Below are positions 1 to 10,958 of a stretch of DNA of 41,467 bases, piece by piece. Within the stretch, counting starts at the first letter, position 1. Each line of letters opens with the position of its first letter. This DNA comes from Acanthamoeba sp. SK_2022b (taxonomy: Eukaryota > Discosea > Longamoebia > Acanthamoebidae), in the NCBI GenBank assembly GCA_027943245.1, contig JANDJZ010000484.1, positions 1 to 41,467 of the forward strand. Direction: 5' to 3'. A model generated the notes under the pieces. That model did no database searches, was not told the origin of the DNA, and saw only the letters and a program-made list of their open reading frames with translations. The position numbers were made by a program, and so were the translations under genes.

Positions 1-285
1 TGGTGTGGTGGTATTGTGGAGGTGTTGGATGGTGTTATGATGGTGGTGTGGTGTTGTGGTGCTGTGGAGTTGTTGTGGTATTAGTGTGTAGCGTTGTGAT
101 ATTGTGGTGTTATGGTTGTTGTGGTGTTGTTGTGGTGGTGAGATTGTGGTGCTGAGTGTTGTTGTGTTGTGTTGTTGTGGTGGTGGTGCGATTGTGGTGA
201 TGTTGTGGTGGTGTTGTGGTGGTGGTGTGGTGGTGTTGTGGTGGTGTTGTGATAGTAGTGTTTTGGTGTAGTGATATTGAATCCG
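1..285. repeat. GTG-rich degenerate satellite array
   Basis: The + strand is almost entirely built from short degenerate units such as TGTGGTGGT and TTGTGGTGATG, with no fixed period. It is followed by a small A-rich stretch (304-329) and then by the complementary composition. Open frames here only read out repeat residues (Val/Trp/Cys or His/Thr) and are not treated as genes. Confidence 0.9.
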
Positions 286-326
286 TAATGGTGGCCCTAG
301 CCAAAAAAAAAAAAAGAAGAAGAAGA

Positions 327-640
327 ACAATATCACAGCATCCTAACAACATCATCCCCACATTACCACACTACATCCTCATTACCACATCACTACAACA
401 TCACAACGCCATCATAGCAATGCCACACCCCCATCACACCGCACCAGCACCACAATACCACAACACCACAACACATGCCAACTCCACTACAACATAACCA
501 CACCACACCAACACCACTACAATAGCACCACATCCCAATTACACAACAATTACACAGCAACACCACCACAACATCAAGATTACCACCACCATCACCACAT
601 CGCCACATCACCACAACACCACAACACCACATCACCACGT
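327..640. repeat. CAC-rich degenerate satellite array
   Basis: This is the same satellite in the opposite strand sense: units such as CACCACAAC and CATCACCAC dominate the + strand. Near 640 the composition flips back to GTG-rich, so the junction is a potential long hairpin. Confidence 0.9.
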
Positions 641-768
641 ATTGTGTTGTTGTGGTGGTGTTGTATTGTGATGTTGTGGTGCTGTTACAGTATTGTGGTG
701 TTGTGGTGGTAATGTTGTGGTGAGGTTGTGGTAATGTTGAGTATTGTGATGTTGTGGTGTTGTTTTGT
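641..768. repeat. GTG-rich satellite array
   Basis: Short return to the GTG-rich sense, running up to the terminal inverted repeat of the element at 769-2798. No coding potential is visible. Confidence 0.85.
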
Positions 769-1144
769 AAACTGAGTGGTTGGGAAAATGAGACACTGAA
801 CAGCACCTGTCGCAGAAGGTGTCCTAAATGTCTACAGCTGCATGACTGCTGATTTGACTGTTGAAAACTGTAGACTCTTTGAGAACACTCTGTTTCTCCA
901 ACAACAACAACAACGCCACAACAAGGCTTGTGTTGTTGTGGCGTTGTTGTGAATTTAACCAGATTTAGACCGTAACAATTGTAATTTCAAGTTTACAATA
1001 TTTTAGGTAGGGTAATTTTATGTGCAAATAAAATGGATTTTAATGAGGTAAAATTCCTCATTTTATTGAAGTAAAAGTCAATGGGGAGGTGTAAAAAATG
1101 GAGGGTCGTTTTTTGTGTTGTGAAAAATGAAGTTAAATATTGGT

Positions 1145-1590
1145 ATTCATGCACCTCTGTCACCACAAAACATGTGATGTTGGAGGTCTTCTTGGCATTT
1201 CTCTCTGCTCTTCCATCATGTTTATGAATGCAATGCTCATGCACCTCTGTCACCACAAAATTGCCTGCATGTGATGTTGGTAGTCTTCTTGCCATTTCTC
1301 TCTGTACCATCACGTATGTGTACTCACCTCCTTCACCACAAAAAAGCCTGCAATTCGGTCATGTGTGGGCATGTGATGTTGGAATGACATTTTGCTTGCT
1401 ATACCATCACATATGCATACACAATGCTCATGCACCTTCTTTCCCACAATTACACCTTCTATGTTGTCATGTTTGGGCATCACCCATTGGCTTGCAATAC
1501 CATCACAAAGGCATGCACAATGCTCATGCACCTCTTTTTTACTACAGATGTGCACTCAATCTAGTCCTGAATGTGCATGTGTTGTGAGTA
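1145..1590 (+). repeat. Left inverted-repeat arm with internal tandem units
   Basis: Several imperfect units each contain an ATGCTCATGCACCTC-like core followed by a CACCACAAAA-like core and a CATGTGATGTTGG-like core. The block is mirrored on the opposite strand at about 1780-2200, with a centre near 1670. Small frames of 60-120 codons here have no family resemblance. Confidence 0.65.
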
Positions 1591-1779
1591 ACCTTATCAC
1601 CATTTATTCTCACCAGTCTATCTGATACATATGTGCAGAATTAGGATGTAGCCCTCAATAAAATCATTGCATATCATGGCAAGGCTGTGCATATGCCTGG
1701 ACAGTGGCAACAGGCTTGGGAGTGCCCATGGATGGGATTACAACATTAAGGTCAATGCTGGTGAACATGGTGCAAAGCA

Positions 1780-2200
1780 AAGAGCATATGTGCATACTTT
1801 TGTGATGGTATTGCAAGCCAAAATGGTACCATGATCACCCACAACACATGCCCAAACATGACAACATTGAAGGTATAATTGTGGGAAAGAAGGTGCATTA
1901 GTATTGCGTACGCATATGCATTGGTATAGCAAGCATAAATGTCATGAAGACATCCAACAGCACATGCCCACACATGACCAAATTGCAGGCTTTTTTGTGG
2001 TGAAGGAGGTGCATGAGCATCGCGTATGCATACATGATGGTAGAGCAGAGAGAAATGGCAAGAAGACCATCAACATCACATGCCCACCCTTGACCAGATG
2101 GAAGGCATTTTTGTGGTGACAGAGGTGCAGGAGCATTGATGCAATGGTATGGCAAGCATAAAACCCAAGAAGGCCACCAGCACCACATGCTAACACACAT
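1780..2200 (-). repeat. Right inverted-repeat arm
   Basis: Reverse-complement counterpart of 1145-1590. For example, GAGAAATGGCAAGAAGACC near 2050 mirrors the sequence near 1290, and GCAGGCTTTTTTGTGGTGAA near 1985 mirrors the sequence near 1340. The 2200-2730 stretch beyond it is unique-looking with no recognised gene. Confidence 0.65.
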
Positions 2201-2798
2201 GCTCATACAGGACCAGAAGGCAGGTTGTGATGTGTGGTGAAGTGGAGCTGCATGAACACTGCACAAGTGGACTTGATATCATGCCATCAATGAAGCAGCT
2301 CTCACCTGCACATGCACGACAGTGCAGCATCAAGAGGTGAAGGAGATGAAGAAAGTGCAGAGCATTGAGTTCTGTGTGCAAGCAGCAGCATATGAGTAGA
2401 CAGCTGACATGTTTCAGCAGCCAAGGTGCCATGGACAGTCAATGTTGTATGTTGGTGATTTGCTCCATTCACCAGTAACCAGCCACCATGGTGGAGCTGC
2501 TGCAGAATTCATGAAATCTAGTAGTTATGCTGGATTGAAAAGTTGACATTTTTGATATGCAATTAAAATCACTTGTTATCTTTGGATTTGCCCAAAAAAT
2601 GAGTTGGCATTTTTCACCAAAAGTAATTTTATCTTTGGAGATTTGGAGTTAAAACCTATTTTGAGGAGCTAAATCGTGAAATCATAATCAATTTTAAAAT
2701 GACTGGACCTCTCATTTGATAATAGAGGCGGTTACCTTCTGCAACAGGTGCTGTCTATAGAAAACGAGTCAGTGTCTGATTTTCCCAAACACTCAGTT

Positions 2799-3790
2799 TT
2801 GTGGTGTTGTGGTGCTGTTGTAGTAGTGTTGTGGTGGTGTGATGATGGTGTGGGGATGGTGTGGAGTTGTAGTGTGGTGTTGTCATGATGGTGTGGGGGT
2901 GTGATGCTGTGTGGTGTGGTGGTGTGGTTGTGGTGCGATGGTGTTGTGGTGATGGTGTAGTGAAGGTGCAGTGCTGGTGTTAACGTTATGATGCTGAGGT
3001 TGTGGTGTTGTGATGTGGTGGTGGTGATGTTGTGGTGCTGCTGTGGTGGCGTTGTGGTGGTGAGGTTGTGGTGCTGTGGTGCTGTGGCGGTGTTGTGGTA
3101 TTGTGGTGATTGTTTGGTGCTGGTGTGGCGTCGCCATAGTGTTGTTGTGATGGTGTGGCAATGTTGGTGATGGTGTGATGTGGTGATTGTGTGGTGATTT
3201 TGTGGTGTGGTAATGGTGTGGTGCTGCAGTGTAACATCACCACACCAACACCAAAGCCAACACCACTACATCACAACCACTTCAACACCATAACATCACC
3301 ACAACACCACCACACCACCACACCACCACCACCACCACCAGACCTCAACATCACCACAACACAACACCACCATACCAATTACACCACAACATTAGCACAC
3401 CACCACAATAATCACAACACTATTTACACTACAACTTAACCACAGCACACCACCACATCACAATATCACCACATCATCACCACAACAACACCACACCATC
3501 GCCACAATACCACTGGTAATTGTGGTGTGGTGTTGTTGTGGTGGTGGTGGCTGTGTGGTGATGTTGCTGTGCGTGTTGTGGTGATGTGGTGGTGTGGTGT
3601 TGTGGGGTGGCATTGTGGTAGTGTGTGGTGTGGTGATGTTGTAGTGATGGTGTTGTAGTGGTGTGGTGGTGTATAGGGTGCTGTTGTGGGGGGTGATGTT
3701 GTGGTGTTTTAGAGGTGTTGTGGTGTTGTGGTGTTGTGGTGGTGCCGTGGTGCTTTGGTAGTGTGGTGCTGTGGTGCTGTGGTGGTGTGG
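2799..3790. repeat. GTG, then CAC, then GTG satellite blocks
   Basis: The + strand is GTG-rich from about 2800 to 3233, CAC-rich from about 3234 to 3512, and GTG-rich again from about 3515 to 3790. Each switch is abrupt, within about 10 bp. Neighbouring blocks are mutually complementary in composition and could pair as very long imperfect hairpins. Frames across the blocks encode only His/Thr/Pro or Val/Trp/Cys runs. Confidence 0.9.
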
Positions 3791-3830
3791 TCCTGTTCTC
3801 TCCCACTTCATACTCTACTCTCACGCCAAA

Positions 3831-4400
3831 GACTACAGGTACCACACACTCTACCTCAAGCACTACTTGAGGACATCACATGCAGGAAGGAATGGCTACA
3901 CAACTACATCAGCCTTGAGGCCAAAGGGCACAGTCTACTGCTCAGTGATAACTTCAAGTGCAAAATTGAAGGACTCAGAGTTGTACATGCAAACGTGCGG
4001 GTGGATGGAGTCAAGAAGGCAGTAATGATTGCAAGAGTGCTCTACGCACCAGGACTTGCAAAGAACCTCATCTCCACAGCCATGGTGATGGCCAGAGGGA
4101 ACAAGGTGCAAATCAACCGCTCAGGAGGCAGTGCGTTTGACTGCAAGGGTTTAAAGGTGCTCCAAACACTACATGGGGGAACGCTAGTGCTACCAATCAA
4201 GCTGATCCAACCTGCACATCCCCAAGTGAATGTGATTTGATAAAACTTCTCACTAGACCAGCTTCACCACCACTATGGGCATGTCAGCAAGACATGTCTA
4301 TGTGCCCTGGTCAAGTCGCTTGGGCTGGTACATGCAGGAGGACCGCTCTTGCCATGCAACATGTGCACTTTAGCAAAAGCAATGACTGCACACTGCTAGA
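3831..4400 (+). pseudogene. Copia protease / GAG-pre-integrase remnant
   Basis: The frame through 3870-4240 contains ARVLYAPGLAKNLIST, matching the V-LY-PGL--NL-S motif that follows the aspartic protease in copia polyproteins. After a stop near 4238, the + strand at 4252-4396 reads LDQLHHHYGHVSKTCL and then PCNMCTLAKA. This matches the GAG-pre-integrase H---GH and C-x2-C zinc region. The catalytic protease triplet is not visible. Downstream, about 400 bp (4400-4790) shows no recognisable integrase core, which suggests a deletion. A short inverted repeat (ATGCTTCAAGACGAAGG / CCTTCGTCTTGAAGCAT) sits at about 4412-4453. Confidence 0.7.
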
Positions 4401-4799
4401 GATGGTTAGGTGCATGCTTCAAGACGAAGGGATGTCCTTCGTCTTGAAGCATGTCAACGAAGTACTGGGGAGAAGCTGCACTTATGGCCTGCACAATTAA
4501 CAACCAACTACCTACAACAGCAACACCCCCCTCAGCCAATGGTCTGGTGAGAACAGATTGCACATAGATATCAGTCATCTACTCCGGTTTGGCCAACACA
4601 TCAAGGTGCTCACCAACCTGGTAGGTAGAAACCAGCTTGCAGACCAAATGTGTCTTGGAATCTATCTCAGTCCAGCATGAGCCAACACCTTGCATCACTG
4701 GATCCTGAAGAATAAAGTGTTAGAGACAAGGGACCTGTTGTTTAATGTCCCAGAGGGCTGCACACTGGAAAGCTGCCATGTGAGATGAGTACAACATGA

Positions 4800-5290
4800 T
4801 TATGGTGAATGGTATGTTCAAACTTCCCTCCCCCCCACTGGGAGGAAGCTCATTGACACCAAGTGGCTGTTCAAGATCATGTGCCAAGCAGATGGCTCAA
4901 TTGACTGGTTCAAGGCCTGCTGGATATCGGTTGGATGTAACCATCATGGCCTTTCTCAATGCCACTCTCCCTGAGGAGAACTACATGTGTCAACCTGAGT
5001 TTTGTGGACAAGGGGTGATTGGACCATGTCTGTCTGCTATGCAAGAGTCTTTATGGGCTCAAGCAGGCACCAAGAGTGGAATTGGATGCTCAATGTGCAC
5101 CTGCATATGTGAGGATTCATGCTGATGTGTGTTGACCTGTACATGAAATCAAGTATGAAGGCAAGCACGCAGCCTACGTAGTGGTCTACGTCAATGACTG
5201 TGTCATCTACGCACCAGAGCAGTCTGTGCCCAGTATCAAGAAAGTGCTGCACAACAGAGTCAAAATGATCAACCTAGGCATCACAACTTC
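4800..5290 (+). pseudogene. Copia reverse transcriptase remnant
   Basis: In one frame, 4815-4925 reads GRKLIDTKWLFKIMCQADGS, matching the kW-FK-K---DG start of RVT_2. In another frame, 4939-5010 reads DVTIMAFLNATLPEENYMCQ, matching the DV-TAFLNG-L-E-IYM-QP block. A SLYGLKQAP-like stretch follows near 5045. Near 5181-5250 the catalytic strand appears as VVYVNDCVIYAPEQS, with YVND where YVDD is expected, so a catalytic aspartate is lost. Frame changes and stops separate the blocks, so this is a pseudogene. Confidence 0.75.
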
Positions 5291-5303
5291 AATCCTGTCA
5301 CTC

Positions 5304-5481
5304 AGTACTCTAAGCAACAGTCGTCACTCTGGAACACCAAATGAGGTAGGACTTAATGAGCTCCTAGCACATTAAGGCATGCCTCAAGTTAGAGTACTCT
5401 AAGCAACAGTCATCACTCTGGAACACCAAATGAGGTAGGACTTAATGAGCTCCTAGCACATTAAGGCATGCCTCAAGTTTA
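5304..5481 (+). repeat. 89 bp tandem duplication in the presumed 3' LTR
   Basis: The unit beginning AGTACTCTAAGCAACAGTC at 5304 is repeated from 5393, with a single clear difference (CGTCACT against CATCACT, a CpG to CpA change) over most of its length. The following sequence to 5575 contains CAATAAAACC, which could be an LTR polyadenylation signal, and ends with the stretch shared with 3791-3822. Confidence 0.8.
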
Positions 5482-5579
5482 GGAGTTATGTTGTAGCACT
5501 GTCTACAACAATATATTCAACAGCAATAAAACCAGAGATAACCCTGTTCTCTCTCACTTCGTACTCTACTCTTCACACA

Positions 5580-6240
5580 CAGCGTATATCACAACAACCA
5601 TCACCACTACATCACCACCACACCAACACAACACCATCATTACAACACCATCACCACACCACTACAACACAACCACAACATCACCACCACCACAACATCA
5701 CCACACCACTACCACACAACCACTACAACACAACCACAACATCACCACCACCACAAACATTACCACAACATCACCACACCACTACCACACAACCACTACA
5801 ACACCACCACAACATCACCACCACCACAAACATTACCACAACATCACCACCACCACACACACCACCACAACATCACCACACCACCGCCACAACATCACAA
5901 CGCCACATCACCACAACTCCATAACTACAACATTGCCACACCACCACACCATCACCACAACACCAGCACAACACCATACCATCACCACAACACCAGAACA
6001 ACAGCACCACACCACCACAACATCACCACACCATCACAACCATAGCACCACAACATAACCACAACATCACCACCACCACAACATCACCACCACACCACTA
6101 CCACACAACCACCACACCACTACAACACTACCACAACATCACCACCACCACCACAAACACCAGCACAACACCATACCACACCACAACACCAGCACAACAG
6201 CACCACACCACCACAACACCATCACAACCGCACTACAACC
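5580..6240. repeat. CAC-rich satellite array
   Basis: About 660 bp of degenerate CACCACAAC/CATCACCAC units, with local higher-order duplication (the segment ACCACACAACCACTACAACA recurs near 5710 and 5780). No gene. From 6245 to 6427 there is a short unique stretch before DIRS copy 1. Confidence 0.9.
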
Positions 6241-6552
6241 ACCACAGACCCTGGGAGGGGACCCCTTCCAGAAATTGGGTGAAGTAATGTAGTGTTGTGG
6301 TGTTGTGGTGTAGTGTAGTGTGGTGACTGGGGAGAAAATCAAATTGGATCAAGTGATCGCTCCACTGGGGAGGTTGCAGTTGGGATTGGGCTGTCCAGCC
6401 TTGCATACAACTGATGAACAAACCACAGACGGAGGTTTATAGAGCGAGGAGGCGCGTGGTGGCAGTCAAGTTTTTCTTCTCTCACACGTTCACACGAGCG
6501 TCTGAGAGCTGGCGACCCAACAAGACATCCATGCACAAGGCAGTAGGACACC

Positions 6553-7808
6553 ATGCGGAGCGACGACGAGATGCGAAACGAGGACGGACAGGCCCAGCCA
6601 GGCGCATTCACCAAGCAGCGTGGCGGCGCAAGACGGCGCAAGGGCCCAACTACTGTGGACCAACATCAAAATACTGGCAGAAGGTGAAGCTCCAGGCGTT
6701 AGCGAAGGAGGTGGGCATCGACACGCAGGGCACTACAGGGCAGATCTTGGACCAAATCAAGGTGTGGCGTACAGAGCAGGCGGACGATGGTAGACGGGGT
6801 CCCCCTATACTGAGTGGGCAGTCTAGTGCGGTGTGTCATTTGGAGGCGAGCCGTAGGCCAACAAAGCGCAGGCGTAGTTCACGGTTCAGCGACGATGACG
6901 GTGCGGAGGACGAGGCGGTGGGACGAAGACGTGGGCGAGGAAGGGGGCAACAGCGCCGACGACGAGTTGGATGAAAGGACGCCCCGTAGCCGTGCGAGGC
7001 GCAGAGCGAGCAGGGAGGTGTTCTCCACCAGCCAGGCTAACCAGCTGAGCGAGAGCTCCTGCAGAAGGTGGTCGAAAGTGATTGACCGATCTATCCTGGC
7101 GGAGGTGAGCAGGGCTGACTACGTCGTACAATCGGTTGAAGCGCGAGATGGAGGCCGAGCGCACGTGGCCCAAAGTCAAGCTGGAGGTGGCTAGAAATCA
7201 GCATGAGTACGATTTCATCGCGTGGGTGGGGCGCATTTTAACGGGGCGCGGACGTGGATAATCTGGTGGAGCTGCGGAAGGCGGTGAACAAGGCCATCGA
7301 AGAGCTGAAGCGGCGCAGAGCGCAAGTCATTACAGGCGACCGGGACGGCTGGGTGGCCGCGGCAAAGCTGCAGAGAACGGCGGCGGGGTCATTCTTGGAC
7401 GATGAATTCGCCGAGGAGATCATGCGGCCGCACGGCAGGCGGCGTCGGAGGAGAGCTGGAAGACCGCAGCCAAAAAGAATTTTCGAGGAAAGGAAGGATC
7501 ACATAGCCATGGGGCGGGCACGAACAGCGGATGGCCACAGGCGTCCAGCCCGCGACAGGGGTGGAGCAGCCCGGGCACGACAACGGCAGCGTGTGGGGAA
7601 GCGGCTGGGACCAACACGCAGGGCGGCGGCTGGGGGCAAACGACAGGCGGAGCAGCGACGGCGAGCGGAGCAGGCTCAGCACGCGGCGCAGGGGGCGGGA
7701 CAGGAGCGGGAGGAGCCACGATTCCGGGAAGAGCGAAGATGGACGGCTGCTACACATGCGGCGGGAAGGGACACTTCGCACGCGAGTGCCCGAAGCGGTT
7801 CCAGTCAT
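6553..7808 (+). pseudogene. Degenerate Gag of DIRS copy 1
   Basis: The ATG at 6553 corresponds to the intact Gag start at 28445 in copy 2 (both read CACCATGC-GAGCGACGACG). The SAP-like segment KLQALAKEVGIDTQGTTGQI near 6686-6745 and the CCHC zinc knuckle YTCGGKGHFARECPKRF near 7751-7803 survive. Several single-base indels (for example near 7246, 7387 and 7480) move these pieces into different frames. The Gag stop overlaps an ATG at 7807 (ATGA), which opens directly into the frame used by the pol region. Confidence 0.85.
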
Positions 7809-9890
7809 GATGGAGCCCAACACAGGAAGCGTGGATGGGTGTGTGAAGAAGATGAGAACGACGGAGAGGACCGAGGGCGGGAGGGAGGCAGCACAGGAGA
7901 GGAGGGGGGGAGCGGAGCAGACACAGGAGTGGGCGGAGGCGGCGCTGGGAGTGGCGGAGTGTATGAGCGTGGAGAGTGAGGGGACTGAGGAGATACACGT
8001 GGTGGGAGCGCTGGGGCGGTGCCTGGCCAGGAATGGAATGGCTAGGGATTGGGGCGACCGACCAGACCCTGTCGTGGGTTGCGAACGGCCTGCCGGTGGT
8101 GCCATGTTGAGGGAGGTCATTGAGGACCTGCGCACGTACAACTTCGACGACGAGCAGATGGCGTGGTTGGAGGTGGAGCTAGCACGCCTACTGCGACACG
8201 CGGCGATCGAGTGCATGGGCGAGGGCGATGAGCGCCTGGCTGGGATCAAGCTGGTCTTGCCAGTCTTCCTGGTGCTGAAGAAGGGCCTGAAGAAGTGGTG
8301 GCTAGTCATGTGACATGAGAGCAATCAACAAAGTGCTCGCGGACCGGAAGTGCAAGTTCGAAGGACTGGCGTCGGTCGTATGCTGCATGGGCAGGAACTG
8401 GTGGATGGTGATGTTTGATCTGGCGCAAGGTTACCACCATGTTGAGGTTGAGGAGGAGTCAAGGGCGTTATTGGGATTCCGCGTGGGACGCAAATGGTTC
8501 CGTTATCGCGTAATGCCGTTCAGCCTGAGGTGGTCCCTGTGGGTGTTCACGAAGATAGTACAGTGCAGGCTACAGGAGTGGCGCAGGCAAGGAGTGTTTG
8601 TGACGGCGTACCTTGATGACTTCGTGGTCTTGGCGCCGACGTGCGAGGAGCTACTGTGAGTATGGGACAAGGTCATTGCGCCGTCGCTAGCGCGTCTGGG
8701 ATGGCAACGCAAACCGATGAAAGGGTGCTGGGAGCTGACGCAGGTAATGGAGGTGCTGGGCCTCATCGTTGACCTGAAAAACGGCATGTTCAGGGCGCTG
8801 GAGGACAAACTATGGCGGGTGGAGGAGCTGTGCGAGGAGAACAACAAGCTGTGGCACACCAGATGGGAACTAGCGCAAGTCATGGGTGTGGTCAACGCGC
8901 TATGAAGGGCGGTGCCCACGTGGGTGGCAATATATCTATGTGAACTGTACTGGATCATCGGGAGGGACTGAAAAGGGTGGAACTGATGGGTCTGGCTGTC
9001 CAATGAGGTGAGAGCCAATCTACGGTGGCTGCAGGTGAACATGTGCAAGCGGCAGGGAGGCCTGCTGTGGAGACTGTCGACGATATTGACAGTGTGCACC
9101 AACGCGTCAGGCTATGGATGGGTGAGAGGCTGCTTGTCAGAATGCTGCCAGGAGGCCAGGGGCGCGTTCAGCGAGGAGGAGAAGCTATGGCAGATCCACT
9201 GCAAGGAGATGTGGGCGGTGCTGGGCACGGTAATCGCACACCGCAAGCGCTTCAAGGGGCGACAGGTGGAGTTCCAATCAGACAATATGATGGTCATGCA
9301 GTACCTACAAGAGGGCGGCAGGCGCAATCAGTGGATGACGGCACTGGTCAAGCGCATCTGGTTGCTGATGGACGCAGTGGGAGCGAAGATCTACACGGCG
9401 GCATGGATTCAAGGCGCGATGGAGAACAGCTGGGCTGATTTCTTGTTGAGATGGAAGGACCCGGACGACTGGCGTCTGTCCAACCTGGCCAAGCAGAGGA
9501 CACAGGCAGCGTTTGGGCAGTGGGACATGGACCAGTTCACCAACGACCTATCAGCGATGGCGCTGGTGTTCAACAGCCGCTTCCCGACGCCAGGCACAGC
9601 AGGCGTTGACGCGTTCACACAGGACTGGAGCAGGAGTAGTACGAGCTTGCTAGTGCCGCCTATGGGATTGATAGGGAGGGCGATCACGCACGCGATCAAG
9701 TGTGGAGCCAGGGCAATCTTGGTGGCACCAGCGTGGCCAGCGCACGACTGGTGGCCATTGCTCCTCCACACGAAGCTGCTGGCGTTGCCGCTGGGCGGCC
9801 CAACCGCGGTGGCCACGCCAGGCCCGTCGGGGAGGTTTCGAGCCGGGCAGGAACCCAAACTGGGAGTGGCAGGCGTTCTTGATCGACAGC
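7807..9890 (+). pseudogene. Degenerate RT-RNase H of DIRS copy 1
   Basis: From the ATG at 7807 one frame runs MMEPNTGS and on through the pol N-terminus to the beginning of the RT (LVLPVFLVLKKG, about 8250). It stops at 8311-8313, where CATCGACATG of copy 2 has become CATGTGACATG. RT then resumes near 8315, with AYLDDFVVLAP near 8607-8640 preserving the YLDD box. RNase H pieces continue to about 9480. TGA codons at 8657, 8903 and 8969 replace CGA of copy 2. A one-base insertion near 9838 shifts the end of pol into the recombinase frame. Non-functional. Confidence 0.88.
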
Positions 9891-10834
9891 GCCAAGGCAA
9901 CGGGGTGGAGGACCTGAGGAGAACGGTGGAGGAGCTACTGGAGCGAGCGCGGGCGCCGGGCACTCTGCGTACCTACGAGAGGTGGATGCGCGAATTCGAC
10001 GAGTTTGTTGCCACGCGGCCAGAGGCGTCAGACGGCTTGCTGGCAGATAGGCTGGGCCTTGTTTGTGGCTGAACTGCATCAACAGCAACGAGGTAGCACG
10101 GCGCGCGTGGCCGCGTGCGCGATCGCGTTTCGAGAAGCACGGGCAGGACGCCCGAGCCCGTTGACGGACCGACGACTAGCGCTGGTGCTGGACGCGGTGG
10201 AGCGCGAGTGGGCCAAGGTCGCGGTGCGACGCGCGCGCGGGATCCGTTCCCTGTGGCAGCACTGCAGGCGTGGGTGCGGGCGCACGACAGGCGATGGTCG
10301 CTGTGGACGGCGAGGGACGCGGCGGTGGTGGCGATGGGCCTAAGGGCGATGCGACGGGCGAGCGAGTTAGCGGCGCTCCAGTGGAGCAACATCACCCGCG
10401 CGCGGAGGGCAGGGAGTTGCGAGTGCGGATCAGACGCAGCAAGACGGACCAGGCCGCGAAGGGACACACCGTCTTCGTGGAGCCATCGGGAGGAGCATGC
10501 TGCCCCGTGCGACTCTTGTGGGACATTTACCGACCGCTGGCGGGCGGACCGCGAGGGGCTGGTGTTCCGGTCATGCACGGGGGCACTGTTGTCGTCAAGC
10601 GCGATCAGCTCGCTGTGCCAGCGGATGGTCGCTGCTGCAGGAATCAAGGCAGCGGTGTCATCACATTCGCTGCGCATCGGCGGCGCATCGGCGGCCATGG
10701 AAGGAGGCCTCAGCAAGGAACAAGTCATGGCGATCGGCGGCTGGAAGAGCAACGCGGTCGAAGGGTATCTACGAGCACGCGAAGGGACAGTCAGTGGGCG
10801 CATCGACAAGGATGGGACTGTGAGGGGCGCGTGA
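9890..10834 (+). pseudogene. Degenerate tyrosine recombinase of DIRS copy 1
   Basis: The N-terminal helical part (LRRTVEELLERARAPGTLRT and onwards) is followed, after a frame change near 10050, by the catalytic part. The box HSLRIGGASAAMEGGLSKEQ and the distal WKSNAVEGYLR tyrosine segment are retained near 10665-10775. Extra bases relative to copy 2 (for example at 10236 and 10408, and four bases near 10542) break the frame. It is homologous to the intact recombinase at 31829-32731. Confidence 0.85.
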
Positions 10835-10958
10835 CGCCACTCTCTGGTATGCACCCAACTTGGACCCTTGTGCATGTACAGTAGGGAGGTGAGGCGTGTA
10901 GGCGGGGCGTCGACACGCCTTGTTGGCGTGACGGGGGACCTAGGCCGAGGGATATAAG

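Larger units (their letters stand above)
769..2798. mobile_element. Foldback-type element with nested inverted repeats
   Basis: The left end (about 769-820) and the reverse complement of the right end (about 2735-2798) share the core ACTGAGTG, then TTGGGAAAAT, AGACACTGA, CAGCACCTGT and GCAGAAGGT, with one gap of about 17 bp. Inside is a second inverted repeat. The arm near 1145-1590 (for example 1319-1383, with ACCTCCTTCACCACAAAA) is the reverse complement of the arm near 1780-2200 (for example 1951-2013). Both arms also hold several diverged copies of a unit containing ATGCTCATGCACCTC. AT-rich spacers lie at about 985-1140 and 2540-2720. Both sides are GTG/CAC satellite. No transposase frame was recognised, so this looks like a non-autonomous foldback DNA element. 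The exact termini and target duplication are not resolved. Confidence 0.6.
3787..5585 (+). mobile_element. Decayed Ty1/copia-like LTR retrotransposon
   Basis: Translated pieces in copia order are visible on the + strand: a protease/GAG-pre-integrase region (3831-4400) and RVT_2-type reverse transcriptase pieces (4800-5290). A 30 bp stretch, CCTGTTCTCTC(C/T)CACTTC followed by TACTCTACTCT, occurs near 3791-3822 and again at 5543-5572. It is best read as the surviving tail of the 5' LTR and the tail of the 3' LTR. Most of the integrase and all of RNase H are gone, and the frames are broken. Both ends run directly into GTG/CAC satellite, so the outer LTR edges appear to have been lost. Confidence 0.75.
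6428..10957 (+). mobile_element. DIRS-like tyrosine-recombinase retrotransposon, copy 1 (decayed)
   Basis: This copy is colinear with the element at 28205-32866 from GACGGAGGTTTATAG (6428; 28319 in copy 2) to the 3' terminus GGGATATAA (10957). It lacks about the first 115 bp, including the left inverted terminal repeat, and the sequence before 6428 is unrelated. Gag, RT-RNase H and tyrosine recombinase regions are all recognisable but broken by frameshifts and stops. Differences from copy 2 are dominated by CG to TG or CA. At least three in-frame stops (8657-8659, 8903-8905, 8969-8971) sit where copy 2 has CGA arginine codons. Its 3' end abuts the short relative at 10959. Confidence 0.92.
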
